DNA of 60,298 nucleotides from Paenibacillus phocaeensis (GCF_900021165.1 NZ_FCOQ01000015.1:1456-61753); one strand, 5' to 3'. Shown: positions 28,887-38,189, numbered from the stretch's first letter. Notes: generated from the sequence alone by a model not told the origin. Made by a program: numbers and translations.

Positions 28887-29555
28887 AATGGGTTGATCGT
28901 TTCGTGTCAAGCGCTGGAGGATGAACCTCTTTATGGGGCGGAGACGATGGCCAAAATGGCGAAAGCGGCTGATGTCGGAGGAGCCGTCGCCATTCGTGCC
29001 AATGGTTTGCAGGATATCGCCGCGATCAAGAGCGTTACGAACCTGCCGATTATAGGGATCGTTAAGAGAGTGTACAACGACAGCGACGTTTATATTACGC
29101 CAACGCTTAAAGAAATCCAAGACCTTATGGAAGTGGGTGTTGATCTGATCGCCTTGGATGCGACCCGGCGTCCGCGTCCGAACGGGGAGTCGCTTGAGTC
29201 GCTGGTGGCTTACATGAAAGAACGGGGCCAGAAAGTGATGGCCGACATCTCGACCTTGGAGGAAGGCCTTTATGCCGCTTCCTTAGGCGTAGATTGCGTA
29301 TCCACGACGTTGTCCGGCTATACGCCGTATTCGCCACAACGTAACGAGCCCGACTATGCCTTGGTGCAAGAGGCGGCCGGGCGGCTAACGATTCCGGTAT
29401 TTGCCGAAGGGAAAATTCAGACGCCGTCGCAAGCGGTGCAGATGTTCTTGATCGGAGCTCACACCGTAGTCGTCGGCTCTGCGATTACGCGTCCCCAGGT
29501 GATTACGGAATGGTATACCGGAGAAATCAAAAAAGCTCTGAAGCAGCGATCTTGA
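28854..29555 (+). CDS. nanE: N-acetylmannosamine-6-phosphate 2-epimerase
   Basis: NanE converts ManNAc-6-P to GlcNAc-6-P, the entry to amino-sugar breakdown. The 233-residue TIM-barrel protein shows the family motifs SCQALEDEPLYG, AIRANG, PIIGIVKR, ALDATRRPRP and VVVGSAITRP. AGAGGTGG precedes the ATG. No N-acetylneuraminate lyase gene is present in the cluster, so the source may be ManNAc or a ManNAc-glycoside rather than sialic acid. The next gene encodes a suitable kinase. Confidence 0.95.
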   Translation: MNRQPLFERIRNGLIVSCQALEDEPLYGAETMAKMAKAADVGGAVAIRANGLQDIAAIKSVTNLPIIGIVKRVYNDSDVYITPTLKEIQDLMEVGVDLIALDATRRPRPNGESLESLVAYMKERGQKVMADISTLEEGLYAASLGVDCVSTTLSGYTPYSPQRNEPDYALVQEAAGRLTIPVFAEGKIQTPSQAVQMFLIGAHTVVVGSAITRPQVITEWYTGEIKKALKQRS

Positions 29556-29586
29556 GCTCATGCGAACGGGAAGGGGGGCAGCTCCT

Positions 29587-30492
29587 ATGTACGTCATCGG
29601 CATCGATATCGGCGGTACCTCGATTAAAGGGATCGTCATGAACGAACGCGGGGATGGTTTGTGCGAAACGCGAGTGCCCACGGAAGCGCACTTAGGAAAG
29701 GAGCACATCGCTCTCCACGTGGAGACGGCGATTCGCCAATTGCTCGAATCCTATCCGGACGCGGCCGGCATCGGAATCGGCACGGCGGGCCGGGTTGACG
29801 CCGATACGGGACGAATCGTCTATGCGACCGCAAATTTGCCGGGATGGCAGGGTTTTGATTTGCGGCAAAGGTACGAAGCGATGTTTGGTCTGCCCGTTGT
29901 TGTCGATAACGACGCCAACGCGGCATTGGTCGGGGAAGCATGGCTCGGCGCGGGAGCCGGCTTGTCCGATTTGACGATGCTGACGCTCGGTACGGGCGTC
30001 GGCGGCGCCAATATGATCGGCGGAAGACTATACAGGGGAGCCCATTGGAACGGGGGCGAATGGGGCCATGTAGTTTTCATGCCGCACGGCCGACCGTGTA
30101 ATTGCGGCAGACAAGGCTGCATCGAGCAATATATTTCCGGAACCGCGTTAGTTCGGCTCGCGCGGGAGGCGGCGGGGCGGGACTACGATTCGGGGCGTGA
30201 AGTCTTCGCCGATTATGAACGGGGCCATCAGGCGATTGCCGACGTCCTCCGCCAGTTCGTCGATAACCTGGCGCTGTTTGTCCAAAACATCCATCTCGGA
30301 CTAAACCCAAGCGCGATCCTCGTTGGCGGAGGGGTTGTCGAAGCGGGGGCGTTATGGTGGCCCTTGTTGCATAGCCGGCTGGCCGAACTGGACCCGGCCA
30401 TGGACGTCCGTGCCGCATCGCTGGGAAATCGGGCGGGGGCGATCGGCGCGGCCCGCTTGGCGATGGATGCACTCACGGGGAGTCAGCAATGA
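29587..30492 (+). CDS. ROK-family sugar kinase (probably ManNAc/GlcNAc kinase)
   Basis: This 301-residue protein has the ROK ATP-binding motif GIDIGGTSIKG near the N-terminus, the catalytic segment VVDNDANAAL, and the zinc site CNCGRQGCIE. It has no N-terminal helix-turn-helix and is therefore a kinase rather than a NagC-type repressor. AAGGGGGG precedes the ATG at 29587. Its place after nanE suggests phosphorylation of ManNAc on C6, although glucose or GlcNAc cannot be excluded from sequence alone. Confidence 0.88.
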   Translation: MYVIGIDIGGTSIKGIVMNERGDGLCETRVPTEAHLGKEHIALHVETAIRQLLESYPDAAGIGIGTAGRVDADTGRIVYATANLPGWQGFDLRQRYEAMFGLPVVVDNDANAALVGEAWLGAGAGLSDLTMLTLGTGVGGANMIGGRLYRGAHWNGGEWGHVVFMPHGRPCNCGRQGCIEQYISGTALVRLAREAAGRDYDSGREVFADYERGHQAIADVLRQFVDNLALFVQNIHLGLNPSAILVGGGVVEAGALWWPLLHSRLAELDPAMDVRAASLGNRAGAIGAARLAMDALTGSQQ

Positions 30493-30517
30493 ACAATTTC
30501 CAAAGGAGCTTTAACAT

Positions 30518-32113
30518 ATGCATAACGAACGATTGACGGACGTCGTCGTCCTCGGCGGAGGTCTGGGCGGGTGCATGGCCGCTATGGCCGGAGCCAAAAT
30601 GGGCTTGCGCGTGATCATGACGGAAGAGACGGATTGGCTGGGAGGCCAATTGACCAGCCAAGCGGTTCCGCCGGATGAACATCCATGGATCGAACATTTC
30701 GGCTGCACGCAAACGTATCGCGAGTTTCGCAATCGCGTACGCGCATACTATAAGCAAAACTACCCGATGACGGAGGAAGCGAGAAGGAACGAGCTTCTTA
30801 ACCCGGGGGGCGGCTGGGTAAGTCGGCTGTGTCACGAGCCGAAGGTGGCGCTGCGCGTGCTCGAGGATATGTTGGCCCCTTACGTGAGCAGCGGCCGCAT
30901 CACAGTACTGTATCATTTCCGACCAACCGCGGCCGCTGTGAACGGAGACCGGGTGGAAACTGTGACGGTGACGCATATAAGCACTGGCGAGGAAGTCGTG
31001 TTAAGAGGAGCGTATTTCCTTGATGCGACCGAATGCGGAGACGTCTTGCCGCTAGCGGGCATCGAATTTGTCACCGGCGCGGAATCCAGAAGCGAAACAG
31101 GCGAGCCGCATGCCCCCGAAGAGGCGAATCCGTTGGATATGCAATCGATTACGCATGTCTTTGCGCTCGATTATGCGGAAGGCGGCGACTTTACGATCGA
31201 GAAGCCGGAGCAATATGACTTCTGGCGCCAATTCGTCCCGAAGCACACCTCGTTTCCGCTCTTAAGCTGGTATGCAAACGACACGGACGATACGACGCAG
31301 ATGAAGGAGTACGGCTTGTTTCCGGATGGTCGCAAAGATGCTGCCGGGCGCGAGCTTCTGTCGCTCTGGACGTATCGGCGCATCATCGATCCTGCTTTAT
31401 TTGAACCCGGATTATATGAAGGCGATATTACGCTCGTGAATTGGCCGCAGAACGATTACTTCCTCGGTCCGATCATCGGCGTTCCCGAAGCGGAGCGGCA
31501 ACGGCATTTGAATAATGCCAAGCAGTTAAGCCTCTCGCTCGTCTACTGGCTTCAGACCGAAACGCCTCGTCCCGATGGAGGGCGTGGGTATCCGGGGATT
31601 CGGCTGCGGACAGACGTGTTAGGCACGGCGGATGGGTTGGCGAAATACCCGTATATTCGCGAATCGCGGAGAATCAAGGCGGTTCATACGATAACGGAAC
31701 AGGATGTCAGCAAGGAAATACGCGGGTCGCAGGGAATACGGCGGTATGAGGACAGCGTTGGGATTGGCAGCTATCCGCTCGATGTTCATTTGACGACCGT
31801 CACGAACCGGACGTTTTATATTCCGAATTATCCGTATGAAATTCCGCTTGGCGCACTGCTGCCGATTCGGATGAAAAATATGCTGCCGGCCTGCAAAAAT
31901 ATCGGTACCACGCAAATCACGAACGGCTGCTACCGGCTTCATCCGACGGAATGGAATATCGGGGAGTCGGCCGGATATCTGGCGGCTTACGCAATGCAAA
32001 ATCAAGTCACTCCGCACGAGGTTCGTTCCAATCGGGCGCATCTTCGCGCGTATCAAGCGCTGTTAGAACGGCAAGGTGTCTCCATTCATTGGCCGGATGA
32101 TCTGGAACTATAG
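30518..32113 (+). CDS. FAD-dependent oxidoreductase (FAD_oxidored family)
   Basis: The 531-residue protein begins with a dinucleotide-binding motif VVVLGGGLGGCMAAMAGAK (9-27) and has the family segment ETDWLGGQLTSQAVPPDEH. Conserved YRLHPTEWNIGES near the C-terminus completes the fold seen in the FAD_oxidored (PF12831) group. It has no signal peptide. AAAGGAG stands before the ATG. It closes the amino-sugar operon and is followed by a terminator. Oxidation of a sugar hydroxyl as part of an unusual glycoside cleavage is one idea; the substrate is not known. Confidence 0.85.
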   Translation: MHNERLTDVVVLGGGLGGCMAAMAGAKMGLRVIMTEETDWLGGQLTSQAVPPDEHPWIEHFGCTQTYREFRNRVRAYYKQNYPMTEEARRNELLNPGGGWVSRLCHEPKVALRVLEDMLAPYVSSGRITVLYHFRPTAAAVNGDRVETVTVTHISTGEEVVLRGAYFLDATECGDVLPLAGIEFVTGAESRSETGEPHAPEEANPLDMQSITHVFALDYAEGGDFTIEKPEQYDFWRQFVPKHTSFPLLSWYANDTDDTTQMKEYGLFPDGRKDAAGRELLSLWTYRRIIDPALFEPGLYEGDITLVNWPQNDYFLGPIIGVPEAERQRHLNNAKQLSLSLVYWLQTETPRPDGGRGYPGIRLRTDVLGTADGLAKYPYIRESRRIKAVHTITEQDVSKEIRGSQGIRRYEDSVGIGSYPLDVHLTTVTNRTFYIPNYPYEIPLGALLPIRMKNMLPACKNIGTTQITNGCYRLHPTEWNIGESAGYLAAYAMQNQVTPHEVRSNRAHLRAYQALLERQGVSIHWPDDLEL

Positions 32114-32144
32114 TCTTTTTCCGATAGGTGCATAGGATAACGAA

Positions 32145-32178
32145 AACCGTTGCTGGCTTCAGCGACGGTTCTTTTTTT
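32145..32178 (+). terminator. Terminator of the amino-sugar operon
   Basis: AACCGTTGCTG and CAGCGACGGTT pair over 11 positions with one G-U around GCTT, followed by C and seven T residues. Confidence 0.94.
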
Positions 32179-32205
32179 CGTATAAACGCATTTACCCAAA
32201 AATAG

Positions 32206-32234
32206 TTGAACTTTTCCCAATAAGCGCTTACTTA
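32206..32234 (+). promoter_or_regulatory. Promoter with a cre-like palindrome for the second sugar importer
   Basis: TTGAAC (32206-32211) and TACTTA (32229-32234) are 17 bases apart. A perfect palindrome TAAGCGCTTA (32221-32230) lies across the spacer and -10 box. Its AAGCGCTT core resembles sites of CcpA and other LacI-family regulators, but the flanks do not match the full cre consensus. Confidence 0.5.
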
Positions 32235-32313
32235 TGGAGTGGGGCAAGATGTATTAGAATATGAATGCGGTTACAAAATACCGAGAAAGCAAACAAAAAA
32301 GGGGAGGCAAAGC

Positions 32314-33723
32314 ATGAAACGTATGAAACGCATGAAACACCTGTTGATCGGGATCTCTGCATTGCTGGTGATGACTACGGCCCTCACGGCTTGCGGAGGC
32401 AACTCCAAGAATGAGTCGTCCTCGAATACGACTACCCCTACGGAATCGAATTCTTCCGCAGGAACAGGTTCTAAAGGGGAGAAGGTGACCATCAATCTCT
32501 GGAGCTTCACGGACGAAATTCCAAACATGACTAAGAAATATTTGGAACTCCATCCGGAAGCCAATGTTGAGTTTAAGACTACAGTGATCGCAACGACTGA
32601 CGGCGCTTACCAGCCTGCGCTTGACCAAGCTCTGGCCGGCGGCGGCAAAGACGCACCGGACATCTATGCGGCTGAAGCTGCGTTCGTCCTCAAGTATACG
32701 CAAGGAGACGCTTCCAGTTATGCCGCGAATTACGCTGATCTCGGCCTGACGGACCAAATGGTCAAAGATGCGGGTATCGCTCAGTATTCTGTAGATATCG
32801 GCAGCAAAGACGGCGAACTGAAAGGCCTTGGCTATCAAGCAACTGGCGGCGCTTTCATCTATCGTCGTTCGATCGCGAAGGACGTATTCGGAACGGACGA
32901 CCCAGCTACAATCAAGGGTGAAGTTGGTCCTGGATGGGATAAGTTCTTTGCAGCTGCAGAGAAGCTGAAAGCGAAAGGCTACGGCATTGTTTCCGGTGAC
33001 GGTGACATGTGGCACGCGATCGAGAACAGCTCCGACAAAGGTTGGATTGTAGACGGCAAACTTCATATCGATCCAAAACGTGAAGAGTTCATCGATCTTT
33101 CCAAGAAGTTGAAAGACAACGGTTTCCATAACGATACGCAAGACTGGCAGGAAGCTTGGTTCGCGGATATGTCCGGAACGGGCCCACAACCGATCTTTGG
33201 TTTCTTTGGTCCTGCTTGGCTGATCAACTATACGATGAAAGACAATGTTAAAGACACCAATGGGGACTGGGCAGTGACTGAACCACCTACAGGCTTCTTC
33301 TGGGGCGGAACTTGGCTGCTGGCCAACAAAGACGTAGCGAAGGACGAAGCGAAAAAGCAAGCAGTTGCAGACTTTATCAAGTGGGTAACCCTTGACACCT
33401 CTGAAACGGGTCTCCAATACCTCTGGGCTAACGGTACGATGGTAGAAGGCGAACAAGGTACGAAGGACAGCGTAGCTTCCTCCGTAGTGATGTCGAAGTC
33501 GAATGGTGAAGTTCCATTGCTCGGCGGTCAGAACATGTTCGATGTGTTCGTTCCGGCTAACGCGAACGCTTCCGGTAAGAACTTGACTCAATACGACGAA
33601 ACCATCAACAAACTGTGGCGCGATCAAGTTCGTGATTACACGGCAGGCAACAAGTCCCGTGACGATGCGATCAAAACCTTCAAACAACAAGTCAAAGACC
33701 AACTTGGCATCGAGAGCGAATAA
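32314..33723 (+). CDS. Sugar ABC transporter substrate-binding lipoprotein
   Basis: This 469-residue extracellular binding protein has a basic N-terminus (MKRMKRMKH), a hydrophobic core and the lipobox LTAC. A Ser/Thr/Asn-rich linker of about 30 residues follows before the folded part. The mature domain starts VTINLWSFTDEIPNM, typical of carbohydrate-binding proteins. GGGGAGG precedes the ATG at 32314. Codon use is more biased toward highly expressed genes than in the first importer, and a strong hairpin follows the gene, consistent with high expression. The ligand cannot be told. Confidence 0.9.
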   Translation: MKRMKRMKHLLIGISALLVMTTALTACGGNSKNESSSNTTTPTESNSSAGTGSKGEKVTINLWSFTDEIPNMTKKYLELHPEANVEFKTTVIATTDGAYQPALDQALAGGGKDAPDIYAAEAAFVLKYTQGDASSYAANYADLGLTDQMVKDAGIAQYSVDIGSKDGELKGLGYQATGGAFIYRRSIAKDVFGTDDPATIKGEVGPGWDKFFAAAEKLKAKGYGIVSGDGDMWHAIENSSDKGWIVDGKLHIDPKREEFIDLSKKLKDNGFHNDTQDWQEAWFADMSGTGPQPIFGFFGPAWLINYTMKDNVKDTNGDWAVTEPPTGFFWGGTWLLANKDVAKDEAKKQAVADFIKWVTLDTSETGLQYLWANGTMVEGEQGTKDSVASSVVMSKSNGEVPLLGGQNMFDVFVPANANASGKNLTQYDETINKLWRDQVRDYTAGNKSRDDAIKTFKQQVKDQLGIESE

Positions 33724-33742
33724 GTTGTAAGCGGTAGATGCG

Positions 33743-33768
33743 AAGGGGCGGGGTGTTTCCCGCCCCTT
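33743..33768 (+). terminator. Intercistronic hairpin after the binding-protein gene
   Basis: AAGGGGCGGG and CCCGCCCCTT form a ten-pair stem, but only three T residues in a short mixed tail follow. Such hairpins between a binding-protein gene and its permeases usually protect the upstream mRNA and lower downstream expression rather than ending all transcription. Confidence 0.75.
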
Positions 33769-33795
33769 TATACCCATTAAACAGAGGTGAGAGCC

Positions 33796-34764
33796 ATGCG
33801 TCGCAAAGGTGTTAATTATTCGAGATACGGGTATATTTTCTCTTTACCCTTTATTTTGATTTTTTTAGTTTTCTCGCTGTATCCTATTTTGTACACTCTG
33901 GTCATCGGTTTTACGAATATGCAGGGGATCATCCCCAAACCGCTTGAAATTCTGGATAACCCGTTTCAGAACTTTAAAGATCTGATTTTAGAGAATGCTT
34001 CCTTTAAGAAGTCACTCGTGAATACAGGTCTGCTATGGGTGATCAACTTCATTCCACAGATTGGCCTGGCGCTCTTGCTCACAGCTTGGTTCACGAACAA
34101 GCGCCTTAACATTAAGGGGCAAGGTGCATTCAAGATTTTGCTCTATATGCCGAATATTATCACTGCAAGTACGATTGCAGTGCTTTTTAGCTCCCTGTTC
34201 GCCTATCCGATGGGGCCGATGAACAGTCTGTTTCAAATGCTGGGGTGGTCCGATGCGCCGATCTTCTTCCTGCAAGACAAGACGACGGCCCGGGGAATCG
34301 TGGCATTCATTCAGTTCTGGATGTGGTATGGGAATACCATGATTATTCTGGTCGCAGGCGTTATGGGTATAAATCCTGCTTTATTTGAGTCCGCGGCAAT
34401 TGACGGTGCGAACGGATGGCAAACCTTCTTCCGCATCACCTTGCCAAGTCTTCGTACGATTTTGCTTTACACGCTGATTACGTCGATGATCGGCGGCTTG
34501 ACCATGTTTGATATTCCGCAGCTGTTCCTGCAAGGTGGACCAAGTGATGCGACCCTTACGACTTCCGTCTTTATCTACGCGCAAGCGTTCAAGGGAAGCT
34601 ATTTGTACAACAAAGCTGCAGCCGCAAGTATGATTTTGTTCCTGATCGCCGCAGTTTTGTCTGCAGTCTTGTTCTATCTCATGCGTGATCGGGATGCGGC
34701 CAAATTGAAGAAAACCTTGAAACAACAGAAGAAAGCTGCCCGCGCAGCTCAAGGGGAGGTGTAA
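33796..34764 (+). CDS. Sugar ABC transporter permease (MalF type)
   Basis: This 322-residue membrane protein has six hydrophobic segments and an EAA loop (FESAAIDGANGWQTFFRITL) that docks the ATPase. The last 30 residues are strongly basic (Lys and Arg). The ATG at 33796 follows AGAGGTGAG; a GTG nine bases upstream lies within that ribosome binding site. It works with the next gene and the binding protein at 32314. Confidence 0.92.
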   Translation: MRRKGVNYSRYGYIFSLPFILIFLVFSLYPILYTLVIGFTNMQGIIPKPLEILDNPFQNFKDLILENASFKKSLVNTGLLWVINFIPQIGLALLLTAWFTNKRLNIKGQGAFKILLYMPNIITASTIAVLFSSLFAYPMGPMNSLFQMLGWSDAPIFFLQDKTTARGIVAFIQFWMWYGNTMIILVAGVMGINPALFESAAIDGANGWQTFFRITLPSLRTILLYTLITSMIGGLTMFDIPQLFLQGGPSDATLTTSVFIYAQAFKGSYLYNKAAAASMILFLIAAVLSAVLFYLMRDRDAAKLKKTLKQQKKAARAAQGEV

Positions 34765-34767
34765 GCC

Positions 34768-35622
34768 GTGGAGAAAATTAAAGAGGGTAGTGTCGTCGCT
34801 CTAAGAGTGAACCGGACGATTATTTATATCGTGTGCATCTTGCTGGCCCTACTCAGCATTCTTCCTTTCTGGATCATGTTCGTGAACGCCACCCGTTCCA
34901 CGCCTGAAATCCAGAGCGGCCTTTCGTTGCTTCCTTCAACCCATATGATGAACAACTTGCGTGTGCTGCTGGATAAGAGCTTCGACCCGGTTCAAGGGTT
35001 CTTGAACTCATTTATCATTTCAGGTTCGGCAACCATCTTAACGGTGTACTTCTCGTCCTTAACGGCTTATGGTCTTGTCGCATATAACTGGAAATGGCGG
35101 CAACCGTTTTTTACCTTTATTATGTGCGTAATGTTGATACCGGCTCAAGCCAGCTCGATCGGTTTTTATCAGTTCATGTATAAATTACATTGGACCAATA
35201 ACTTTCTTCCGCTGATTTTGCCAGCGATTGCAGCCCCGGCTGTGGTATTCTTCATGCGTCAATATTTGCTTGCTACGTTGTCTCTGGAGATTGTTGAGGC
35301 TGCGCGCGTCGACGGATCCGGCGAATTCAAGACGTTTAACCGAATTATCCTGCCGCTCATGATGCCGGCCATCGCAACGCAAGCGATTTTTGCCTTTGTA
35401 GCGAACTGGAACAACCTGTTTATGCCGCTCATTTTGTTGACGGATAAGAGTAAATATACGATGCCGATTATGGTCAGCTTGCTGCGCGGTGATATTTACA
35501 AGACCGAGTATGGTTCCATCTATATGGGGCTGGCCTTGACCGCGTTGCCATTATTCATTGTGTACTTCCTGTTGTCCCGGTACATTATTGCCGGTGTCGC
35601 TCTAGGCGGCGTCAAAGAATAA
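34768..35622 (+). CDS. Sugar ABC transporter permease (MalG type)
   Basis: The 284-residue second channel subunit has six hydrophobic segments and the EAA loop IVEAARVDGSGEFKTFNRIIL. It starts with GTG three bases after the previous stop, with GGGGAGGTG upstream. No ATPase gene follows; the operon ends at the bidirectional terminator at 35670, so a shared ATPase such as MsmX is needed. Confidence 0.92.
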   Translation: MEKIKEGSVVALRVNRTIIYIVCILLALLSILPFWIMFVNATRSTPEIQSGLSLLPSTHMMNNLRVLLDKSFDPVQGFLNSFIISGSATILTVYFSSLTAYGLVAYNWKWRQPFFTFIMCVMLIPAQASSIGFYQFMYKLHWTNNFLPLILPAIAAPAVVFFMRQYLLATLSLEIVEAARVDGSGEFKTFNRIILPLMMPAIATQAIFAFVANWNNLFMPLILLTDKSKYTMPIMVSLLRGDIYKTEYGSIYMGLALTALPLFIVYFLLSRYIIAGVALGGVKE

Positions 35623-35669
35623 TCCGGCGTTTTAGCATTCTGCGATAATAATACCTCCCCTATAAATAG

Positions 35670-35725
35670 AGGCCTGTAGATGGACCGGGATGAGCGGCAG
35701 CTCTCCCGGCGAATCTACAGGCCTT
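35670..35725. terminator. Bidirectional terminator between convergent operons
   Basis: AGGCCTGTAGAT and ATCTACAGGCC form the outer stem and CCGGGA with TCCCGG an inner stem. T residues follow on the plus strand. It lies between the sugar permease gene and the minus-strand ABC genes. Confidence 0.85.
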
Positions 35726-35736
35726 TTGTTGTGGGG

Positions 35737-36477
35737 TTATACCGCCTTGCGGCGGAAATACAGCATGCCGGCGGTCAGGAACAGCAGGAAGCTGCCCAGG
35801 ATGGTCAGGAGCAGGCTCTCGAGCGGCAAATTGAAAGCCCCATAGTCCGCCTGCCCGCGCGGCATCATGGCCAGAAGCGGCTGAGCCCAAGGGTAGAAGG
35901 GGCCGATCTTGGCCGAGTTGATGATCAGCAGGTTGGGAATCGTCAACGAGACGTTGACCGCCAGCGGGGCGGCGAAGCTGGACCATGCCAGCGATACGCC
36001 GAGTTGTAAGGCGATCAGCGGCAAGCAGGCGATCAGGCCGCCGCCGAGGCTTGTGGCGATCATGCCCCAAGGGATAGGTCCCGCCATTCCCTGGATGAGT
36101 GCCACGATCAGCAGAGCTGCCAGGAACAGCAGTTGGGAGACGGCCAAAAGAGCAACAACGACGGTGAATTTGGCCATGTACACCGCGCTGCGCGAGACGG
36201 GCAGCACCAGCAGCTGCTTCCAACCGCCGCCGGTGTGCTCGTAACGGCAGAGGAAGGACGGGAACAGGCCCGACAGAATCGGCAGGAACAGCAGCCCGTG
36301 CAGCATGGCCATGCTGTTGATCAAGAGCGGCCAAGCTCCCGGGTCCAACCGGTTGGGAAGATCGACCAGGACGCCGATTAAGGCGGATAGAGCCGGGCTG
36401 GCCAGCAGGACGAGCCACACCCGAGATTTTCCCATTTTCAGGCGTTCGGCGGACAAGACATTCAGGAAGGTTCTCAT
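35737..36477 (-). CDS. ABC-2 type permease, lantibiotic immunity MutG-like
   Basis: This 246-residue membrane protein with six hydrophobic segments resembles the second permease of MutE/MutG or BcrB-type exporters that protect against cell-wall-active peptides. It shares with the preceding gene the pattern LSAERLKMGKSRVWLVLL followed by a periplasmic loop and WKQLLVLPVSRSAVYMAKF, so the two permeases are paralogous. It starts one base after the previous stop on the minus strand. The substrate is inferred only from the family and the neighbouring two-component system. Confidence 0.85.
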   Translation of the reverse strand: MRTFLNVLSAERLKMGKSRVWLVLLASPALSALIGVLVDLPNRLDPGAWPLLINSMAMLHGLLFLPILSGLFPSFLCRYEHTGGGWKQLLVLPVSRSAVYMAKFTVVVALLAVSQLLFLAALLIVALIQGMAGPIPWGMIATSLGGGLIACLPLIALQLGVSLAWSSFAAPLAVNVSLTIPNLLIINSAKIGPFYPWAQPLLAMMPRGQADYGAFNLPLESLLLTILGSFLLFLTAGMLYFRRKAV

Positions 36478-36478
36478 C

Positions 36479-37195
36479 TTAATCCACGTCCTTTCGGTTG
36501 AAATGAACCAGCCCGATGAGCAGGATCACGGTGCCGACGGCGAGGCCGGCCGCGACGAACCCTTCGTGGTGCGGGCCTTCGAACCCGAATACCGGCCAGT
36601 TCAGCGGAAACCACTCGGACAGGTTCAACGTAAACGGCGAAATGATCGAGACGGTTACACCGAGGGATACCGGCAGCGACTGGTTGCGATAGGTGAGCGA
36701 AAGCCAGAGTTGTAGGGCCAGCAGCGGCAGCGCGGCGAACAGCGGATACAATCCCAAACGCACCAAGTCCGGGTAGGGGAGCGAAGCGGTCTTGAAGCCG
36801 AGGGATACCCCCAGGATCACGGCGGCAATCGATAATAACACGCAGGATACGCATAGCAGCAGGAAGCACAGCAGAAACTTGGCTTTGAACACCGCGGTTC
36901 GGGAGATCGGCAGCGCCAGCAGCTGCTTCCAGGAGCTGAGCTGATGCTCGACGTTGGCCACCAGCGAGCTGATCAGCGTGCACCCCAGGTAAAGTGCGAT
37001 GGGCACGAACAGGGAGATGTTCTGCAGCAGACCGCCCCACGGATCATCGGCATACCGCTTCATCATCCAGTCGAAGCGCAGCCCGTAATTGAGCGCCTGC
37101 ATGGCAACCAGTCCCAGCGGGGCAAGAAAAACCAAAAACCAGATTCCCTTGCGCCGGATCTTGAGGAAGTCGGAGGATAGGGAACGCAACATCAT
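36479..37195 (-). CDS. ABC-2 type permease, lantibiotic immunity MutE-like
   Basis: This 238-residue membrane protein begins MMLRSLSSDFLKIRRKG and carries SWKQLLALPISRTAVFKAKF, matching the other permease. It has six hydrophobic segments. The ATG at 37195 overlaps the ATPase stop (ATGA). The open frame extends farther upstream inside the ATPase gene but has no family similarity there. With the ATPase and the other permease it forms a three-gene export or extraction pump. Confidence 0.86.
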   Translation of the reverse strand: MMLRSLSSDFLKIRRKGIWFLVFLAPLGLVAMQALNYGLRFDWMMKRYADDPWGGLLQNISLFVPIALYLGCTLISSLVANVEHQLSSWKQLLALPISRTAVFKAKFLLCFLLLCVSCVLLSIAAVILGVSLGFKTASLPYPDLVRLGLYPLFAALPLLALQLWLSLTYRNQSLPVSLGVTVSIISPFTLNLSEWFPLNWPVFGFEGPHHEGFVAAGLAVGTVILLIGLVHFNRKDVD

Positions 37196-38106
37196 ACCGC
37201 GGCCCCCTCCCCGATGACCTGCATGAAGATATCCTCGAGCGATTTCTTCTTCTGCTCGACGCGGTAGATGGCGTGCCCGTTCTCCACCAATCGTTTGACG
37301 AGATGGGCAACCTGGGCATCGGCCATCCCCGGGAACGACAGGACGCCGCTTTGCAGCTTGCCGGTTGCGCCCAGGTCGCGGGCGATCCAAAGCGCCTCAT
37401 CCGGCTCCGAAACGACGAGCTCCATGTCGTGCGCCGATCTCAGCCGCAGATTGTCGATCGTATCCTGGAACACCATCCGGCCTTCACGGATGATCCCCAC
37501 TTTGCCGGCCATGAGCTCCATCTCGCCGAGCAGATGGCTGGACACTAGAACGGTAATTCCGTAGCGCTTCGGCATACTCTTAATCAACTCACGAATCTCA
37601 TGGATGCCGGACGGGTCGAGCCCGTTGGTCGGCTCGTCCAGAATGAGCAGCTCGGGATGGCCGAGCAGGGAGGCGGCGATGCCGAGACGCTGCTTCATCC
37701 CAAGGGAGAAGCCCTTCACCGGGCGGCGAGCTTCGGAGGTCAGGGAGACGATGTCCAGCACTTCGTCGATCCGCGACTTCGGCACTTGCAAAATGCGGCG
37801 GATCGCCTCCAGATTATCTACGGCGCTCAAGTGCCCGTAGTAGGATGGAGATTCAACCAGCGAGCCGATGCGGCGCAGAATGGCCAGCTTGTCACGCCGC
37901 AGCTCGCGGCCGAAGATATGGATCGAGCCGGAAGTCGGCTGGATCAAACCAAGCAGCATGCGGATCGTGGTTGTTTTCCCGGCGCCGTTGGGTCCGAGGA
38001 ACCCGTAGATGTCCCCTTTGGCGATCTCCAGGTTCAAATGGTCGACCGCAGCGCGGCCGCGGTATGTTTTCGTTAACCCTTCCGTTTGAATGATCATATC
38101 ACTCAC
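37192..38106 (-). CDS. ABC transporter ATPase, BcrA/MutF-like
   Basis: The 304-residue ATPase has Walker A GPNGAGKTT (38-46), the variant signature FSLGMKQRLGIA, and Walker B LLILDEPTNGLDPSG, the combination typical of the bacitracin and lantibiotic resistance (BcrA) group. GAGGTGAT lies five bases before a GTG start at 38106. It heads the operon with the two permease genes and lies downstream of its likely regulators on the same strand, separated by a terminator. Confidence 0.9.
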   Translation of the reverse strand: MSDMIIQTEGLTKTYRGRAAVDHLNLEIAKGDIYGFLGPNGAGKTTTIRMLLGLIQPTSGSIHIFGRELRRDKLAILRRIGSLVESPSYYGHLSAVDNLEAIRRILQVPKSRIDEVLDIVSLTSEARRPVKGFSLGMKQRLGIAASLLGHPELLILDEPTNGLDPSGIHEIRELIKSMPKRYGITVLVSSHLLGEMELMAGKVGIIREGRMVFQDTIDNLRLRSAHDMELVVSEPDEALWIARDLGATGKLQSGVLSFPGMADAQVAHLVKRLVENGHAIYRVEQKKKSLEDIFMQVIGEGAAV

Positions 38107-38189
38107 GATTTATCACCTCGGAAATGATCATATCGTCCGGAGGTTAAAGACAAGGGCAGGGCAAGTTTAAAATTCGTTTAATTTTGGAG

